Assembly (NCBI GenBank): GCA_964017235.1
Contig: OZ024929.1
Location: forward strand, 22,379,464 to 22,443,463
Length of the DNA: 64,000 nt
Direction: 5' to 3'
Source: Sabellastarte sp. h YS-2021
Lineage: Eukaryota > Annelida > Polychaeta > Sabellida > Sabellidae
Position 1 is the first letter of the stretch. Each line of letters begins with the position of its first letter. Shown here piece by piece: positions 10,701-22,640 of this stretch. Both the position numbers and the translations under genes were made by a program. The notes beneath the pieces are model-generated. The model had not been told where the DNA came from and made no database searches. It saw only the letters and a list, made by a program, of their open reading frames with translations.

Positions 10701-11582
10701 CATAAAACAAGATTGCTGTATATAACAAATATTTAACGCATATTCATTTTTGTTGTAATTCATTTAATTCACGATTGATTACAATTAAAATGCTCACAGT
10801 CATGTACTGTACTTAGAAAATGGGGAAGTTTGTAATTGTAATGTGTAAATAAAAAACAAAACAAAAAAAAAAAAAATCAGTTATTTTTACAGTTTCATTA
10901 TAAAAGATGAAAAAATAATCAATTATGGTTACTATAATCTGAATATTCTTTATATCCTTATCTGTGCATATTAATATACATACATTGTTTATTTGAGTTT
11001 TTGAGTTTCCAGCCTGATATATGGTGAGATATCACAGCATGTTATAATTAATGTAGTACATACACAGCAGTTAATTTAGATCAACTATATATATATTCTA
11101 GACTTTCCAACAAAACTGTTGACAGTTAACAAAACATGTGATAGATGCTCGTGATGCCTGTGGTGGTGCCCCTCTGTTTTTCCCACATGTATTTTGTACC
11201 TGTCAGGATGCAAGATAATTTGTGAGTAACTTATTTCAATTTACCTTATTCTTATGTACACAGCGGTGTCAAATTCATGCTCAATTATATTGTTATTTTT
11301 GGAATCCCCAAATTTGCTGTCTGACATACCAACAGCATTGTATTTATACTGTGTAACTGCATAAAGTGCACTAAATGAAGTCAAATGACACAGAAAACCA
11401 CTGTGGTTAGACGATAAATCAGTCTTAACTTGGTCTTAAGTTTATGACAATTGTCTTGGCTAAGACTTGCTTTGTGAATGCCTATTTTTGACAATTCTTA
11501 GCTGGGACAAAATCTTAGATTTAAGTCTGGGCTAAGCCTGAGATAATACTAAGCATAAGACCTTCCATGAATACGGTCCCTG

Positions 11583-12739
11583 AACCAGATATTAGTTAAC
11601 TTTACCTAAAAATTCAGCATTAACAATGTTGATCTGTACCAACTTTGACCATCTATGAAATTTTGGATTTTGTGTGAAGATAATCATATTTGATTAAAAT
11701 ATCCATGCTGCTCCTGTTTGGGGACGAGGGTAAAAATAGGCAGGGGAAATCACTATTGCGGGTTGACATTTAGATGCCAACCTTAATCATTCCTTCGCCC
11801 CTCTTTTTGTAACACCCCTGTCAAATAATGTGTCAGTTAATAGACACTGCATGGGCTGTTTTTGATTGTCCATGGGTTTGGCCCCTGTTTTTGTCAAGGG
11901 GATAAGGGTCAGATTTGAAGTGGCGGTTGAGAAAAGTAGAATTTCATAAAATATTATTTTTCTTTATTTATTTGCTCTTTTTATTCAAATTTTTTATTGT
12001 GTTCTGGGTCTGGTCTTTTTCTACAGAGTCAAGCATCCATTGGTATGGTAGCTCATCAGAAGCACAGAATCACAGGTAACCCTTACAATTTGTGTGAAAA
12101 GTTGAGATTCCCATCAAAAATGGTGTATTTTTGGACAAAGTTGCTTCTAAGCCTGGTTATTCGGGTTCAAAATTCTGGTCTGATACTGAGACTGCATGAT
12201 ACTGAATCTGTCATTAATACCTTGGTTTCATATGGTAGTACTGATTTGGATGATAATTCCCCTGTTGTGAAACATAAACACTGCTTCAAAAATCTCAAAA
12301 AGCACCACATGGCAAAGAGAAGGCAATATCAGATCTGATCAACCGGGTCAGGCTTTGATTTAATGAAATAATCCTATCTCAACTTGATGCAATTGTTAAT
12401 TTGTATTTTTAAGGAAAATCTTTGGCTTCAGATGCCCAGCCTTAGGCCAAAAAATCTGTGTGTATTATGGATACTACAAGTTCTGGTTTCATTGAATCCT
12501 CATTTGGGGAAAAGTTGCATAAAAATTACCCGATTAACTGATTCTTAGACATGATAGGTTGATTCCAGAGCAGATTGAAGTCTCATTTAAACTGTAGACT
12601 TGTTGTCACAGAAAGGTTGGAATCAGAAATTAAAGTCTCAACAAGGTGCCTCTGTAGACATATGTGTTAAAGAAAGAAATGACATCATGAGCACCTTTTA
12701 CCTGGAAATAACTAAGGCAGGGTCATCTACCAACAAATT
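11583..12739. other. unassigned region
   Basis: Contains one 113-codon open plus-strand frame (11997-12338) with no recognised similarity. The second half may be decayed 5' sequence of the gag fragment that follows, but I cannot show it. Confidence 0.3.
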
Positions 12740-13110
12740 TAACATCACACAGTGGATGACTGGGGTTGTAGAATTATGAAGGAAGAAATTTGTCAATTCA
12801 CTAAAGATCATATGGTGGACTTATTGATTTCTCTGCTTGAGGATTCAAATGATTTTCAATGGCAAGCAACCAAAGCTAACCATGCTGACTTAAGTCAGAT
12901 GGAACAAGGTGAAATTACACAAGATGTCACAATCTGACAAAACTGATTGGATCGTAAGAGCAAATGCTCCAGACATGTCACTACTACCCACATTGGGAAT
13001 GGTAGTAAAAAATTGAAAAATGTGCCTCATCATATAACTGTTAAATCTGTGCCATTTGTGTACTTTCAAAACACCACAGGACAAAATGCATTTTTCTACA
13101 GACACATATG
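12740..13110 (+). pseudogene. decayed DIRS-like gag fragment
   Basis: Reads LEDSNDFQWQATKANH, then QMEQGEI, a frame break near 12938, then a spacer and VPFVYFQNTTGQN followed by FFYRHICR. The same arrangement (MEQ/MER-GE/GK segment, then a PCxYF-type knuckle with a following KHAC/RHIC) is seen in the gag of the intact tyrosine-recombinase element at 33274-33579 (MERGKLTW ... VPCKFYNNGNC ... LQKHACAYC). The Cys of the first motif is lost. No reverse transcriptase follows, so it is an isolated remnant. Confidence 0.45.
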
Positions 13111-13860
13111 TAGGTCACGTTTTTGATCACAGTGTTCTTGAGAGCAGACAAAAATCATCAAAAACTAGTAACAATGTGCATAGCCAACAGTGCTCCAATA
13201 AAGCCTGAGTGTATCCAGTAAAAATGATAGTCATGTTAAAAGTAGGTATTCTACTGGTAGGCTTGCATGCAGCACTTTAACTTGTAAAACTGAACTTGTA
13301 AAATTTGAACAGGGCAATGGGTGTACTTAATATTAAATTTCATTTATAGCTTACTCACAAACATTTCAATTTCCTTAACACACTTTAATACACTTTTGTA
13401 TTCAGATGTGTTTTTCATTACTGAGATAAATATTGAAACTAAATAATTTTAATGTACCAAGATTCCAGCAAATTGACACTTATTTTCATTTAAATGACAA
13501 TTGTAAACATATGATTTTGCTTGAAAAATGTGATTTAAGGTTTGTGCATAGTAATGTCATGTGCACTATGGTCTGATTAAATATTTTTCATGATTTTTAA
13601 TAAATTATATTCAAAATTACAAAAAATTCCAACATTCAAACAATTTAACCCAAATATTGTGGTGTATTGGCATTCTAAAAGCAAATGTTCAATGGTTTGA
13701 ACCTGAAACAAACAGTATCTATAATTCGAATTGTTTCTTTTCTTGATTTTAAATGAATTAAGACACCTAAGTAGAATTATATATTGAAGATCTCTTACTT
13801 TTATTTTTTATGGGAAAAGTTTGAACTAACAGGGAAAATAATTTCCCAAACTTTCTCTGT
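13111..13860. other. unassigned, AT-rich
   Basis: No coding, RNA or repeat feature recognised. Confidence 0.35.
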
Positions 13861-14050
13861 ATTTATTTATTTGGAGTTTGACATCACTTTCAAAACTGTA
13901 CAGGTCAGAGGAAACCAGTACATACAGTTGGTCAAGGTTCTGTACTGTAAACTGCTGACCAATGGCAAGCAACTACCAGCTTTCCTACTTGAGGCCGTGA
14001 ACCCCGGCCTCAGAGGTGGGAGTGTTACCACTCTGCCACTGTGGCCCCCA
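13861..14050 (-). repeat. tRNA-derived SINE (copy 2)
   Basis: On the minus strand the head reads TGGCAGAGTGGTAAC (A-box-like) and later GGGGTTCACGGCC (B-box-like), spaced as in a tRNA promoter. The body then shares the TACCAGCTTTCC-type and CTGACCAA...CAGTTGGTC segments with the other two copies. It ends in AAATAAATAAAT at 13861. The best-preserved polymerase III boxes are in this copy and in the one at 56606-56828. Confidence 0.8.
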
Positions 14051-14769
14051 ATCTTTAATACTGAAATATAATCTTCTACATTCTTATTAGTTAACATTTT
14101 ATTTGGTAAATGTAAACTATTTATTGCACAATATTCTTTTAAAATTTAAATTTTTATTTTGCTCAAAATTCTCTTTTTACCAGATCGCTCTATTCCTGTG
14201 AAAGTATGAACAGACGAAATATTGTTAAACTCTTGTATTTTTTGCTTGACTGTCATTTCAAGAGAGTGGGATTATTTTTCTCCACACAAGGTTGTGTTTA
14301 CACGTTACTCCTTTTTAAATCTAATTTCAAACAGTATTATTGTGCCCTCTCTGTCTAAAATATCATTAATGTACCATCAACCAGCTTGAACAATGATTTG
14401 TTGTTAAATGGTCTATTCTTTTTTGCTAAACACGCCTGTGCTATACCAGCAATTCTGACATTTCATTTCTTGTTAATAGTTATTGTTTTTTATATTTTAC
14501 AGTTTCATATATAGGCACTGTGTCAGTGCATTGTTTAATCTAAGTATTATATACCTGTATTACTTTTTAAGGTAATGCAGTTATTGATTTTTGTGTGTTA
14601 TGCAGTGATGATGTTTATTATTAGATTGATCTATTTATAGACTGAGGGAAATCCCTCTAGGCTTCGAAAATCTCAGTGATTACATTAATAGATTTGGGAA
14701 AACTTATTTAAACTATCTTCTAGAACTGCCTTACTGCTTCTGGTGACAGGTGTCAACTTAAAGTTAGTT
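14051..14769. other. unassigned
   Basis: No feature recognised. Confidence 0.3.
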
Positions 14770-14859
14770 CTATAGCATTCTAGACATTATCATAACTATA
14801 TGACTGTGCATTTGACCACACACAAAGTATTCGCTGGCTATAAGGAAGGCTACTTGTGT

Positions 14860-14950
14860 CTTAGAAGTTATATCAAGTACATATAAACTACTTCTGTTGT
14901 TGTGAATTCTTGCTGGAGTGAACTGGATACAGTGTCTGGTTAGATTTACA
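14860..14950 (-). other. short block resembling 55603-55660, possible exon relic
   Basis: On the minus strand the frame reads RHCIQFTPARIHNN. The block at 55.6 kb reads RYNIQFTPVRVHQNN in its open frame. Over 33 bases about 26 match and most differences are C/T or A/G. I found no convincing splice sites, and one copy has a stop soon after, so it may be a non-coding repeat rather than a coding exon. Confidence 0.3.
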
Positions 14951-15011
14951 TCATTGCCCATAGGGAGTCATTGCTACCAAATTTGACTTGGGTAAAACTA
15001 TGTGACTGGTA

Positions 15012-15720
15012 CCACCTTTTAATGAATCAGAAGTTGATAAGTATTTTCAATACTTTGAATGAGTGGCTCAATATTTGAGATGGCCCACAGACCAGTAGCC
15101 TTTATTGCTGCAAAGTGTTTTGAAAGGAAAAGCCCAAGAGGCATATATAGCATTTCCAATTTCTGAATGTGTGGACTATAACTGTGTCAAAAATGTTATT
15201 TTTAAAGCATATGAGTCGGTACCCTAAGCATATCGTCACAAATATAGAAATTATCGTAAATAAGAAAGTCAAACTCATGTTGAATTTGCCTATGAGAAAG
15301 GAGTGTACTTTGACAGATGGTGTAATTCTAGGGAAGTAGGTACAGACTTTGAAAAGCTTAGGCAAGTCATTTTGATTGAAGAGTTCAACAGGTTCATAAA
15401 TATCAAAATTATCGTAAATAAGAAAGTCAAACTCATGTTGGATTTGTCTATGAGAAAGGAGTGTACTTTGACAGATGATGTAATTCTAGGGAAGTAGGTA
15501 CAGACTTTGAACAGGTTAGGCAAGTCATTTTGATTGAAGAGTTCAAAAGGTGTGATGACACTAAATCCTATCTAGATGAACAGAAAGTTGAAAATTTTCA
15601 GCTTATGCTGATGACTATGCGCTGATTCACAAGACAGCTTTCAACAAGAATAGATCCTTTGGTTACACTAAAAAGTCTTATGCTGAAGTAAGAAAGAGAT
15701 CTGAAAATGTAGCTGAATAA
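15012..15720 (+). pseudogene. Gypsy gag (SCAN-like capsid)
   Basis: From 15012 the frame reads PPFNESEVDKYFQYFE, then, after stops, LKGKAQEAYIAFPISE and VDYNCVKNVIFKAYES, the pattern of the SCAN-like capsid domain in this Gypsy family. Four in-frame stops occur before 15270 (after FEYF-type, PTDQ-type, SVP and NYRK segments). A 158-bp tandem duplication then shifts the frame. The C-terminal part (YLDEQKVENFQ near 15570) is still visible. It encodes the particle protein in intact relatives; here it cannot be translated. Confidence 0.75.
15250..15565 (+). repeat. 158-bp tandem duplication inside gag
   Basis: The segment starting ATTATCGTAAATAAGAAAGT occurs at 15250 and again at 15408, and both run to GAGTTCAACAGG/GAGTTCAAAAGG. 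The copies differ at only a few bases. 158 is not a multiple of three, so the duplication is also a frameshift. Confidence 0.85.
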
Positions 15721-15889
15721 AATAGTTCAGATAAGGGTCAAACTAAATAAAAGTAGCTGAATAAAAGAATTCAGAGAAGGGTCAAATCAGACTATCAGTA
15801 AGGATAGGAAACCCAGATCATTTACCATTACTGTAACACACCTGTGTCAAACTGTTGGTTCTTAAAGAAAAAGATAGAAAAGAGAGGCA

Positions 15890-16380
15890 TTGTCCAACGC
15901 CTTGTCTCTAGCAAATCCAACTGGGTTCAAACCTTTTTTATCTGAGGGTTTAGTATCCTTGGAAGGTAGTTTCAGTCAGGTTCCCATTAAGATATTAAGA
16001 GACACTGCGGCTACTCAGTCCTTACTTTTAGAAGGTTTATTGCCATTGGGTTTAAGCACTTCTACTGGTGAGAATGTTATTGCTCAAGGTATTGAAGGAG
16101 GATATGTGAACGTCCCTTACATAAGGTCAACTTATTATCATACTTAGTTACTGGTTCTGTTGTGGTAGGTACCAGGCCCACCTTACCCATTAAAAGGGTA
16201 TCTTTGTCATTGGGAAATTATCTAGTAGGTGGAAAGGTGGTTGCTGGTCCTAAGGTTACTTCTAAGTCCATCACTCTGGTTAGCACAAAGAAATTAGAAG
16301 AGGTTATTCCTGGTATTTTTCCTTCCTCTGCTGTGACTCGAGCTATGGCCAAGAAAGCCCAAGAAGAACCAAACGATTGA
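15890..16380 (+). pseudogene. Gypsy aspartic-protease region
   Basis: Reads VPIKILRDTAATQSLLLEG, where the usual active-site DTGA/DTGAT is DTAA, followed by EGGYVNVP and, in a second frame after a break at about 16147, VVGTRPTLPIK, LVGGKVVAGPKVTSK and AVTRAMAKKAQEE. Retroviral-type proteases use DTG/DSG; the Gly to Ala change would weaken activity even if translated. Confidence 0.7.
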
Positions 16381-16479
16381 ACAACTATGACCATAATGTG
16401 CAGAATTATAGCAATACCAACCCTAAAGATAGGTTAGATTCAGAAACACAAGGCACAATGATTGGTAGTCCAGATTTAT

Positions 16480-17700
16480 CACTTTCAAAGTCAAGATTAA
16501 TTTCAGAGCAGGAAAATGACCCTGAATTAGCTCCTCTGTTCAAGTTGGTCTTGCCACCAGTAGAGCTAAAAATGTTAGAAATGGTGTGCTTGTGCAAAAG
16601 TGGAGGCCACCAAATGTCCATGCATCTGAAGAATGGCCAATAGTACACCAGATTGTTGTGCCAAATGTGTACCAAAGTGAGATATTAAAGTTGGCTTCAA
16701 TGGTTGGCCATTTTGGCATTAATAAAACCTACAGAAAGATAACCAAACATTTCTAATGGCCCCAAATTTGGTGCAGTGTTGCAGACTTGTCACACTTGTC
16801 AAGTGGTAGAGAAACCAAACCAACAGATTCCTGTAGCTCCTCTTAAACCTATTCCAGCATTTTAGGAACCATTTAGCAAAGTGATAATTGACTGTGTAGG
16901 CCCTTTGCCTAAAACTAAATCCAGAAACCAATATCTTTTGACCATTATGTGTGCCTCAACCAGATTCCCAGAAGCCATGCCTTTGACCAACATAACAGCA
17001 CCAAAAATCTCAAAAGCTTTAGTCAATCTATTTATTTTAGTTTGCTTACCAAATGAGATCCAGTCAATTCAAGGGTCACAATTTTATGTCAAGACTATTT
17101 CAACAGGTTGTATTTCAGCTAGGTGCCAAACAGATCAAGATTGAGAGGTTCCATTCAACTTTGAAGAATATGATAAGGACATATTTTTAGATAATAAAAA
17201 CACTGGGATGAAGGCATCAGCTTATTATTGTTTGCAGTTAGGGAGTCAGTTCAAGAGTCTTTGGGCTTTAGTCCCTTTAAGTTGGTCTTTGGCCATTCAG
17301 TCCGTGGTACTCTCAAGCTCTTGAAAGAAAATTGGTTATCTGAGAACACTGAAAGCCTAGATTTGTTCGATTGTGTCTCAAAGTTTACAAATAAGTTGAA
17401 AAAAGGCTTGTGAAATTTGAAGCATTCTCTGTTACAAACGAAAAGCTCTATGATAGGAAGTCACAAACACATGTTTTCAATCCGGGAAGCAAGGTTTCAG
17501 TGTCATCACCTGGCTAAAGGAACAAACTGCAGACCAGAGATCTAGGGTCATACCTAGTGATAAAGAGAGTAGGAACTCCCCATTGGACTTTTAAAAACTG
17601 TAATGCCATACAGGTAACTAAAGTGTCTAAACTGCATATGGTAACATTGTATTTTGAAAGAGGTATAAAATTGCATATCACAGCTAATGATTATGACACT
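16480..17700 (+). pseudogene. Gypsy integrase
   Basis: Begins with a family-typical spacer (RLISEQENDPELAPLFKL). It then has the H2C2 zinc-finger region (MVGHFGINKTYRKI ... CHTCQ near 16700-16800) and the catalytic core (FSKVIIDCVGPLPKTKSRNQ, first Asp at about 16890; LPNEIQSIQGSQF, where the second Asp of QSDQGSNF is lost). A later part reads FAVRESVQESLGFSPFKLVF (17229-17288). Several stops and frame changes break it. Confidence 0.8.
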
Positions 17701-17810
17701 GTTAATCCCCCCAAAAATATAGAATGGCTTTTTTATCTTTGTCTATCTTTATTTATGTCAGTTTTTAACTCTCATAATGTCCCATAAGTCAAAATGAGTT
17801 ATCATATTAT

Positions 17811-20800
17811 ATTATGAGGATTTATGTGATCAGTTTGCTTATTTGAGGTCTATAGATTTCTGTTCCCAAAGAAAAGGCAATATACTTGGTGTAATAAAGG
17901 GAGACCTACTTTAATTCAATCAAGGTTAGATATGTTTCTGGTATCACAAGATTTTCAGTATCTGAGTCCTAAATGTTCAATTACACCAGGAATAATTTCA
18001 GATCATAGTCTATTTCAGTTTACCTTCAAACCAAATTCAATAAGGACCAGAGGTAGGCGTTTTTGGAAATTCAATGTACAATTATTGAAAGACACAGAAT
18101 ATGTACATAAAATCAACTCTGTTCTATCTGCCTTCCTGTTAGAAGAACAAGAACATGACAACAAATCACTCCTATGGGACTATATTAAATGTAAGATTAG
18201 AGGAATAACCATATCCCATGCTTCGTATATAGCCAAACAAAAACGATTTTATGAAAATAATCTAACAAGCAAATTTCACTCACTTGAGATGGAGTTGGGG
18301 GAAGCACCTTCAGCCGACCTTATGCAGTCTTATGAAGATACTAAAGCAGAATTATATCAATTACACCTAGATAGAGCAAAAGGCTCAGTCTTAAGATCCA
18401 AAGCTCAGCTGGTAGAAAATGACATCAAAAGTATAAGCTACATGCAAAGTATAGAAAAACAGAATTTCAACACAAAATGCATAAAGTGTCTGAAAACACA
18501 GAAAGGGGATATTTTTGTTGAGGAAGAGATCCTAAATGAAGAAAAACAATATTACAAGTCTTTATACTCTCATGACATTTCCAAAAATAATACCCACCAT
18601 TGCAAGAAAATCTCTAGAACACCTTTTCTTGCTTACAGATAATATTCCAAAACTGAAAGAAGCTAAAAAAAGGTGCTTGTGACCAAGCATTATCTATAAA
18701 GGAATGTGGCAAGGCTTTAAATGAAATGGAAAACAATAAGTCTCCACGATGTGATGGCTTTACAGTCGAATTTTATAAATTTTTCTGGGATAAAATAAAG
18801 ATATTTCTTCACAACAGTTTTGTCTGGTCATTTCAACACAACCTTTTATCAATAGAAAAACTGAAAAAAGGCAAAGACTTAAGACTTTTAAAGGATTGGC
18901 GCCCTATTACCCTTCTTAACGTTGATTATAAGATCTTAACTAAAGCACTGGCTATGAGAATGCAAGGAGTACTGGATAACATTGTAGATCATGATCAAGT
19001 TGGGTATATAAAGGGTCGTTTTATAGGGTTAAACATTTATACTACTGCAAACATTTTAACTTTCTGTCAAAAGACTTTGCAAAAAGGCCTAATAGCTCAA
19101 ATTGATTTTCAAAAAGCTTTTGACACAGTTGATTGGTCCTTCCTATTGAAATTTCTTAAATTTTTTTAACTTTGGTGACACCTTTACATCCTGGGTAGAA
19201 ATACTATATACCAAGATTGAAAGTTGTGTGACAAATAATGGTACATCTTCAGAATTTTTCACTTTAGAAAGAGGTATAAGGCAAGGTTGCTGTCTTTCTG
19301 CCCTTCTGTTTATTCTTGTTGTGGACATTTTAGCCATAAGCATTAATAATAAGGAATAATAAATACATCAAAGGCATTAATATAAACAAAAAAGAGTTCA
19401 AGATAAGCCAACTCGCAGATGACACCACTCTTTATCTTGCCAATATCTCTTCCCTGAAAAACTCATTATTATTAGAAAGGTTCTCAGTGTGTTCTGGACT
19501 TTGTATTAATAAAGAGAAAACAGAAGTTGATAAGCACAAGTTAGGTATATCCTGGCAAAAAAGAAGTTTTAAAATGCTTGGCATATCAGTAATGAAGATG
19601 AAATGATTCGGCTAAATCTAAATGATAAAGTTGAAAGAATTAAAATACAATCACAGCATGGTCAAGCATGCATCTAACAATGTTTGGAAAAATAACAGTA
19701 CTTAAAACAATGGTGCTTAGTCAAATCATAAATGTATGTAGCACAGTGTATGTACCAGAATACTTCATAAAACAAGTTGATAAACTATTTTTTCAATTTT
19801 TGTGGGGGCAAGGAAAGAGGGCAAAAGTGAAAAGAGAAGTAATGATTAATTCTAAAACCCTAGGTGGAGCTAAGATGATTGATTTTCAAAACATGATTTA
19901 TTCTATGAAAGCATTATGGATAAAAAGGTTTCTGAGCTCAACCTCAAAATCAACTAACCTTGCCCTGCACTGTGCTGGTATTAAAGACAAAAGTATTCTG
20001 TTGTATAAGCTTGCTGCAGCAAATTTTCCTTTAAGTTTGTCACAATTTGATAGCCAGATCATAGAATCATGGTATAAGTTTTATGCTGTTTACCCTGATG
20101 GTACACAGGAAATTTTAAATGAAAAACTAGTTTCTAACAAGTTTATTTTAATTGGTGGAAAACCATTAGCCCCAATCATGTCTTTATAAAAAAGACGAAC
20201 ATTTCACAAGTTGGGCAGCTAGTTAAACACGGCAATTTTAAAAGTATACAAGAAATTGAAATAGAGTTCAACTGTGATCTAGAAGACCTAAGATATCATT
20301 CTGTTCTGTCAGCTATTCCAATGGCATGGAAAACCAAAATAAAAAGCAATACAACTTTAGATTTTACACCCTCAAGCTGGGAAATTCTGCACCTAAATTT
20401 AAATGTTGAAAAACTGAACAATAAAGATATTTATAATAGTTTAGCGTGTAATATGTCAACTCCACAAGCACAAAACAAATGGGTAGAATACTATCCATTC
20501 ATGGACAAGTTTAACTGGTCTAAAATCTACCTACTTCCAGCTAAAGTGTCAAACGATTTAAAACTCCAAAGCCTACAGTTTAGCATTATACACAGATATA
20601 CAGCTTGTAATTATAATCTAAACCTGTGGAATATAATAAAATCCCCAATGTGCCAAAGTTGTAACTTAACTGATTCAATCGAACATTTCTTCTTTTATTG
20701 TGACTGCGTTCATAGTTTGTGGAATGTTGTCAAAATTTTATATAAAAAGGTTCTTAATTTACACTTTAATTGTACTGTTTTAGAAGTTCTCCTAGGTATT

Positions 20801-21169
20801 CCATGCCAAAGAAACAGTGCCTTACACTTGTTGAATCTGATAATCTTATTGACAAAACAATTTATTTACCTGTCTAAAAAGAATGACAATCCCCTCTCAG
20901 AGTGCATATTTTGTAAAGTTTTATATAGCAGCTTAGAGACAGAGTTATATTTATGCAAACTAAAAGGGAAAAATCATGAGTTTATAAGGTTAATAGAAAA
21001 TATGTTAGAATTTATAGAAAATAGATATTTGTAATAAGAGGTACAAGCAACTTGCTTTATGTGGTTTATTCATTGTCTTTCATGGTATTATAATGTTATC
21101 ATTTTGTATAAGTTGGAATTGTTTATGACTTCTACAATGTGACTCAAAAATAAAATTAAAATAAAAAAA
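17811..21169 (+). mobile_element. L1/Tx1-like LINE, 5'-truncated, with perfect 15-bp TSD
   Basis: GAGTTATCATATTAT is present at 17796-17810 and again at 21170-21184, so the exact insert is 17811-21169. It starts inside the endonuclease (YTWCNKGRPTLIQSRLDMFL, ISDHSLFQF). It continues through a helical linker (17932-18642) and RT (18726 to about 19560: LKDWRPITLLNVDYKILTKA, DFQKAFDTVDW, RGIRQGCCLSALLF, QLADDTTLYLAN). The C-terminal half (19668-21034) contains the knuckle CQSCNLTDSIEHFFFYCDC. A frameshift at the T-run near 19163-19170 and stops at 18642, 19355 and 20189 disable it. The tail is A-rich (AAATAAAATTAAAATAAAAA). It inserted after the Gypsy element, whose 3' flank resumes at 21185. 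Confidence 0.92.
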
Positions 21170-21184
21170 GAGTTATCATATTAT

Positions 21185-22212
21185 TCTAACTGTTTAAAGA
21201 TTTTTCATTGCTTAAAGTATGCATTTTTTTAAATTTGTCTATCTATATTCTTTTGAATAGTGTTCCAATTCCCGGCCTGATATAATACTTCTAGTTTCAA
21301 CAGTACCAATATGTTTTAATGTTTCGGTTAATTCTTTGTGTTACACCTCTCATTCCTTAGAATTGGTTGGGAGATGTATATTTCCTATTATATAGTCTTC
21401 CCCATAAATTTCTACATTTAAAATTGCATGTCTGCCTTCAATATGTAATTTCTTACTTTTGAGAGTACAATCTATTTTCTCCTTATTTAAAACTGGATCT
21501 ATCTCTGTCTTTCTTTATATGAAACAAGATCACCCAAACAGTACATATCTCCATCAAAGGTCAATGTTGAGGTTGTACATCCCATTCAACAGCCAAGGTC
21601 ATATTGAAACAGGTCCTCAGCCTTGCCACTTGTGGAACACAAACCACAGAGCCTATGATTAGATGTCAAACTTTCTTGCCACTAGGCCTCCAAGGATATC
21701 ATATCTCCATCAAGGCCCTACACTTCGAAAATTGCTTACGAGTGCAATGATATAAAATAATCTTTTAAAAATCTAGATCTTAAAGTATCTAGACAATGGC
21801 ACCCAAAATCTAATAATCTATTCTCTCTGCCATTGACACCATTTCCTACAAATTTCATCCAAATCCAAACTTTTTGAATTATTTTGCAAACCAACAAACA
21901 AACCAACAGAGCCGCCATTACCTCCTTCATGAAAGTAATTATTATCGATATCCAACTATTTATTAAATTTATATATTTAATTTGTTATTGTACACTTTTC
22001 TAGATGCTAATATGCAAAAGATATACTGACACTGATCCCAGTTGCTCCATTGTACATTCTCTCCAGACAGCCAGTCGCCATGTTTGTAACCTATCCAGTA
22101 CTTGGCATCACTCCTGTACACATACAAACTGTACTTTAGAAGAATTGCTTTATCAGAGATCTAGAAATTTAATCGCTTGTCTCTCGCCTAAAATTAACAA
22201 AATATGTGGCTA
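21185..22212. other. unassigned, possible Gypsy 3' flank
   Basis: Continues the sequence interrupted by the LINE. It could include Gypsy 3' LTR sequence, but no matching 5' LTR was recognised. Several short open frames lack similarity. Confidence 0.3.
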
Positions 22213-22640
22213 ATCATACAAAAGGACCTAGCTTCGACTTAAGGCTGAAAGTTAAGATTTTGTCTAAAACAAAGGTTTAGTCTTAGATTTCATAAAAGCA
22301 AACAAGTCTGAGATTTAGCTAAGTATTGGCTTAACATTTTGGCTTACGTCCACCTGGAAATGGGGTTAGTTTTGTAAGTAAACACCTTAATATAACCGTC
22401 ATAAATTACTTGACTTTGAAACTTCAAAACCAAGTATAAATATAGTGGACCCTAACCGAAACCAGTTCAAGGAAGTTTTTGTATGATTACAAGGTTCTTC
22501 ATTGCCAAATAACAATTATTCTAAGATGAAATGGTTCAGACAAATGATATATATCAACAGTAGGTTTTGCGTAAAAATAAAAGTTCAAATGACACAGAAA
22601 ATCACTGTGGTTATTAGATAAAGTATTTGTGAAACTAGTC
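22213..22640 (+). mobile_element. degenerate family-T element (copy 3)
   Basis: Starts with a weak TIR (CAAAAGGACCTAGC) and carries the family blocks in order: a degraded GGCCGCCAT block (ATAACCGTCATAAA at 22396-22409), ACTTCAAAACCAAG-type sequence, ATCAACAGTAGG, and AAATGACACAGAAAATCACT followed by GTGGTTA (22589-22616). The right TIR was not found. Non-coding. Confidence 0.55.

Larger units (their letters stand above)
8036..11582 (+). mobile_element. 3.5 kb TIR element of family T (copy 2)
   Basis: The left end is CAGGGGCCGTATTCG followed by CAAAAGGTCTTA; the right end is the inverse of CAGGGACCGTATTCATGGAA. Inside the left end are the family blocks ATATGGCCGCCATG (8227-8240), TTAGAAGGTTTTCAATTG and AAGTTTTACAGTGTACAT (near 8409-8426). 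Near the right end is CAAATGACACAGAAAACCAC followed by TGTGGTTAG (11382-11410). These occur in the same order in the 543-bp copy at 41718-42260. No transposase frame is readable; the centre holds AT-rich iterated sequence and unrelated repeat tails. I found no convincing target-site duplication. Confidence 0.75.
15012..17790 (+). mobile_element. decayed Ty3/Gypsy retrotransposon, protease next to integrase
   Basis: Pieces in order: gag from 15012, protease-like region 15890-16380, integrase from about 16480 to 17700. The C-terminal GPY/F-type part of integrase is recognisable near 17560-17660 (VIKRVGTPHWTF ... LHMVTLYFERG). No RT or RNase H lies between protease and integrase. That matches either an internal deletion or the INT-before-RT order of Gmr1-like Gypsy elements. 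The 3' side was then split by the LINE at 17811, and no RT appears beyond it. Neither LTR was recognised. Many stops and frameshifts make it dead. Confidence 0.8.

Noticed and set aside
11997..12338. 113-codon plus-strand frame as a gene
   Set aside because: No recognised motif, no splice context, and the region lies beside decayed retroelement sequence.
13861..14050. Functional tRNA gene
   Set aside because: A and B boxes are present on minus, but the sequence does not fold into a full tRNA and is shared by two other SINE copies.
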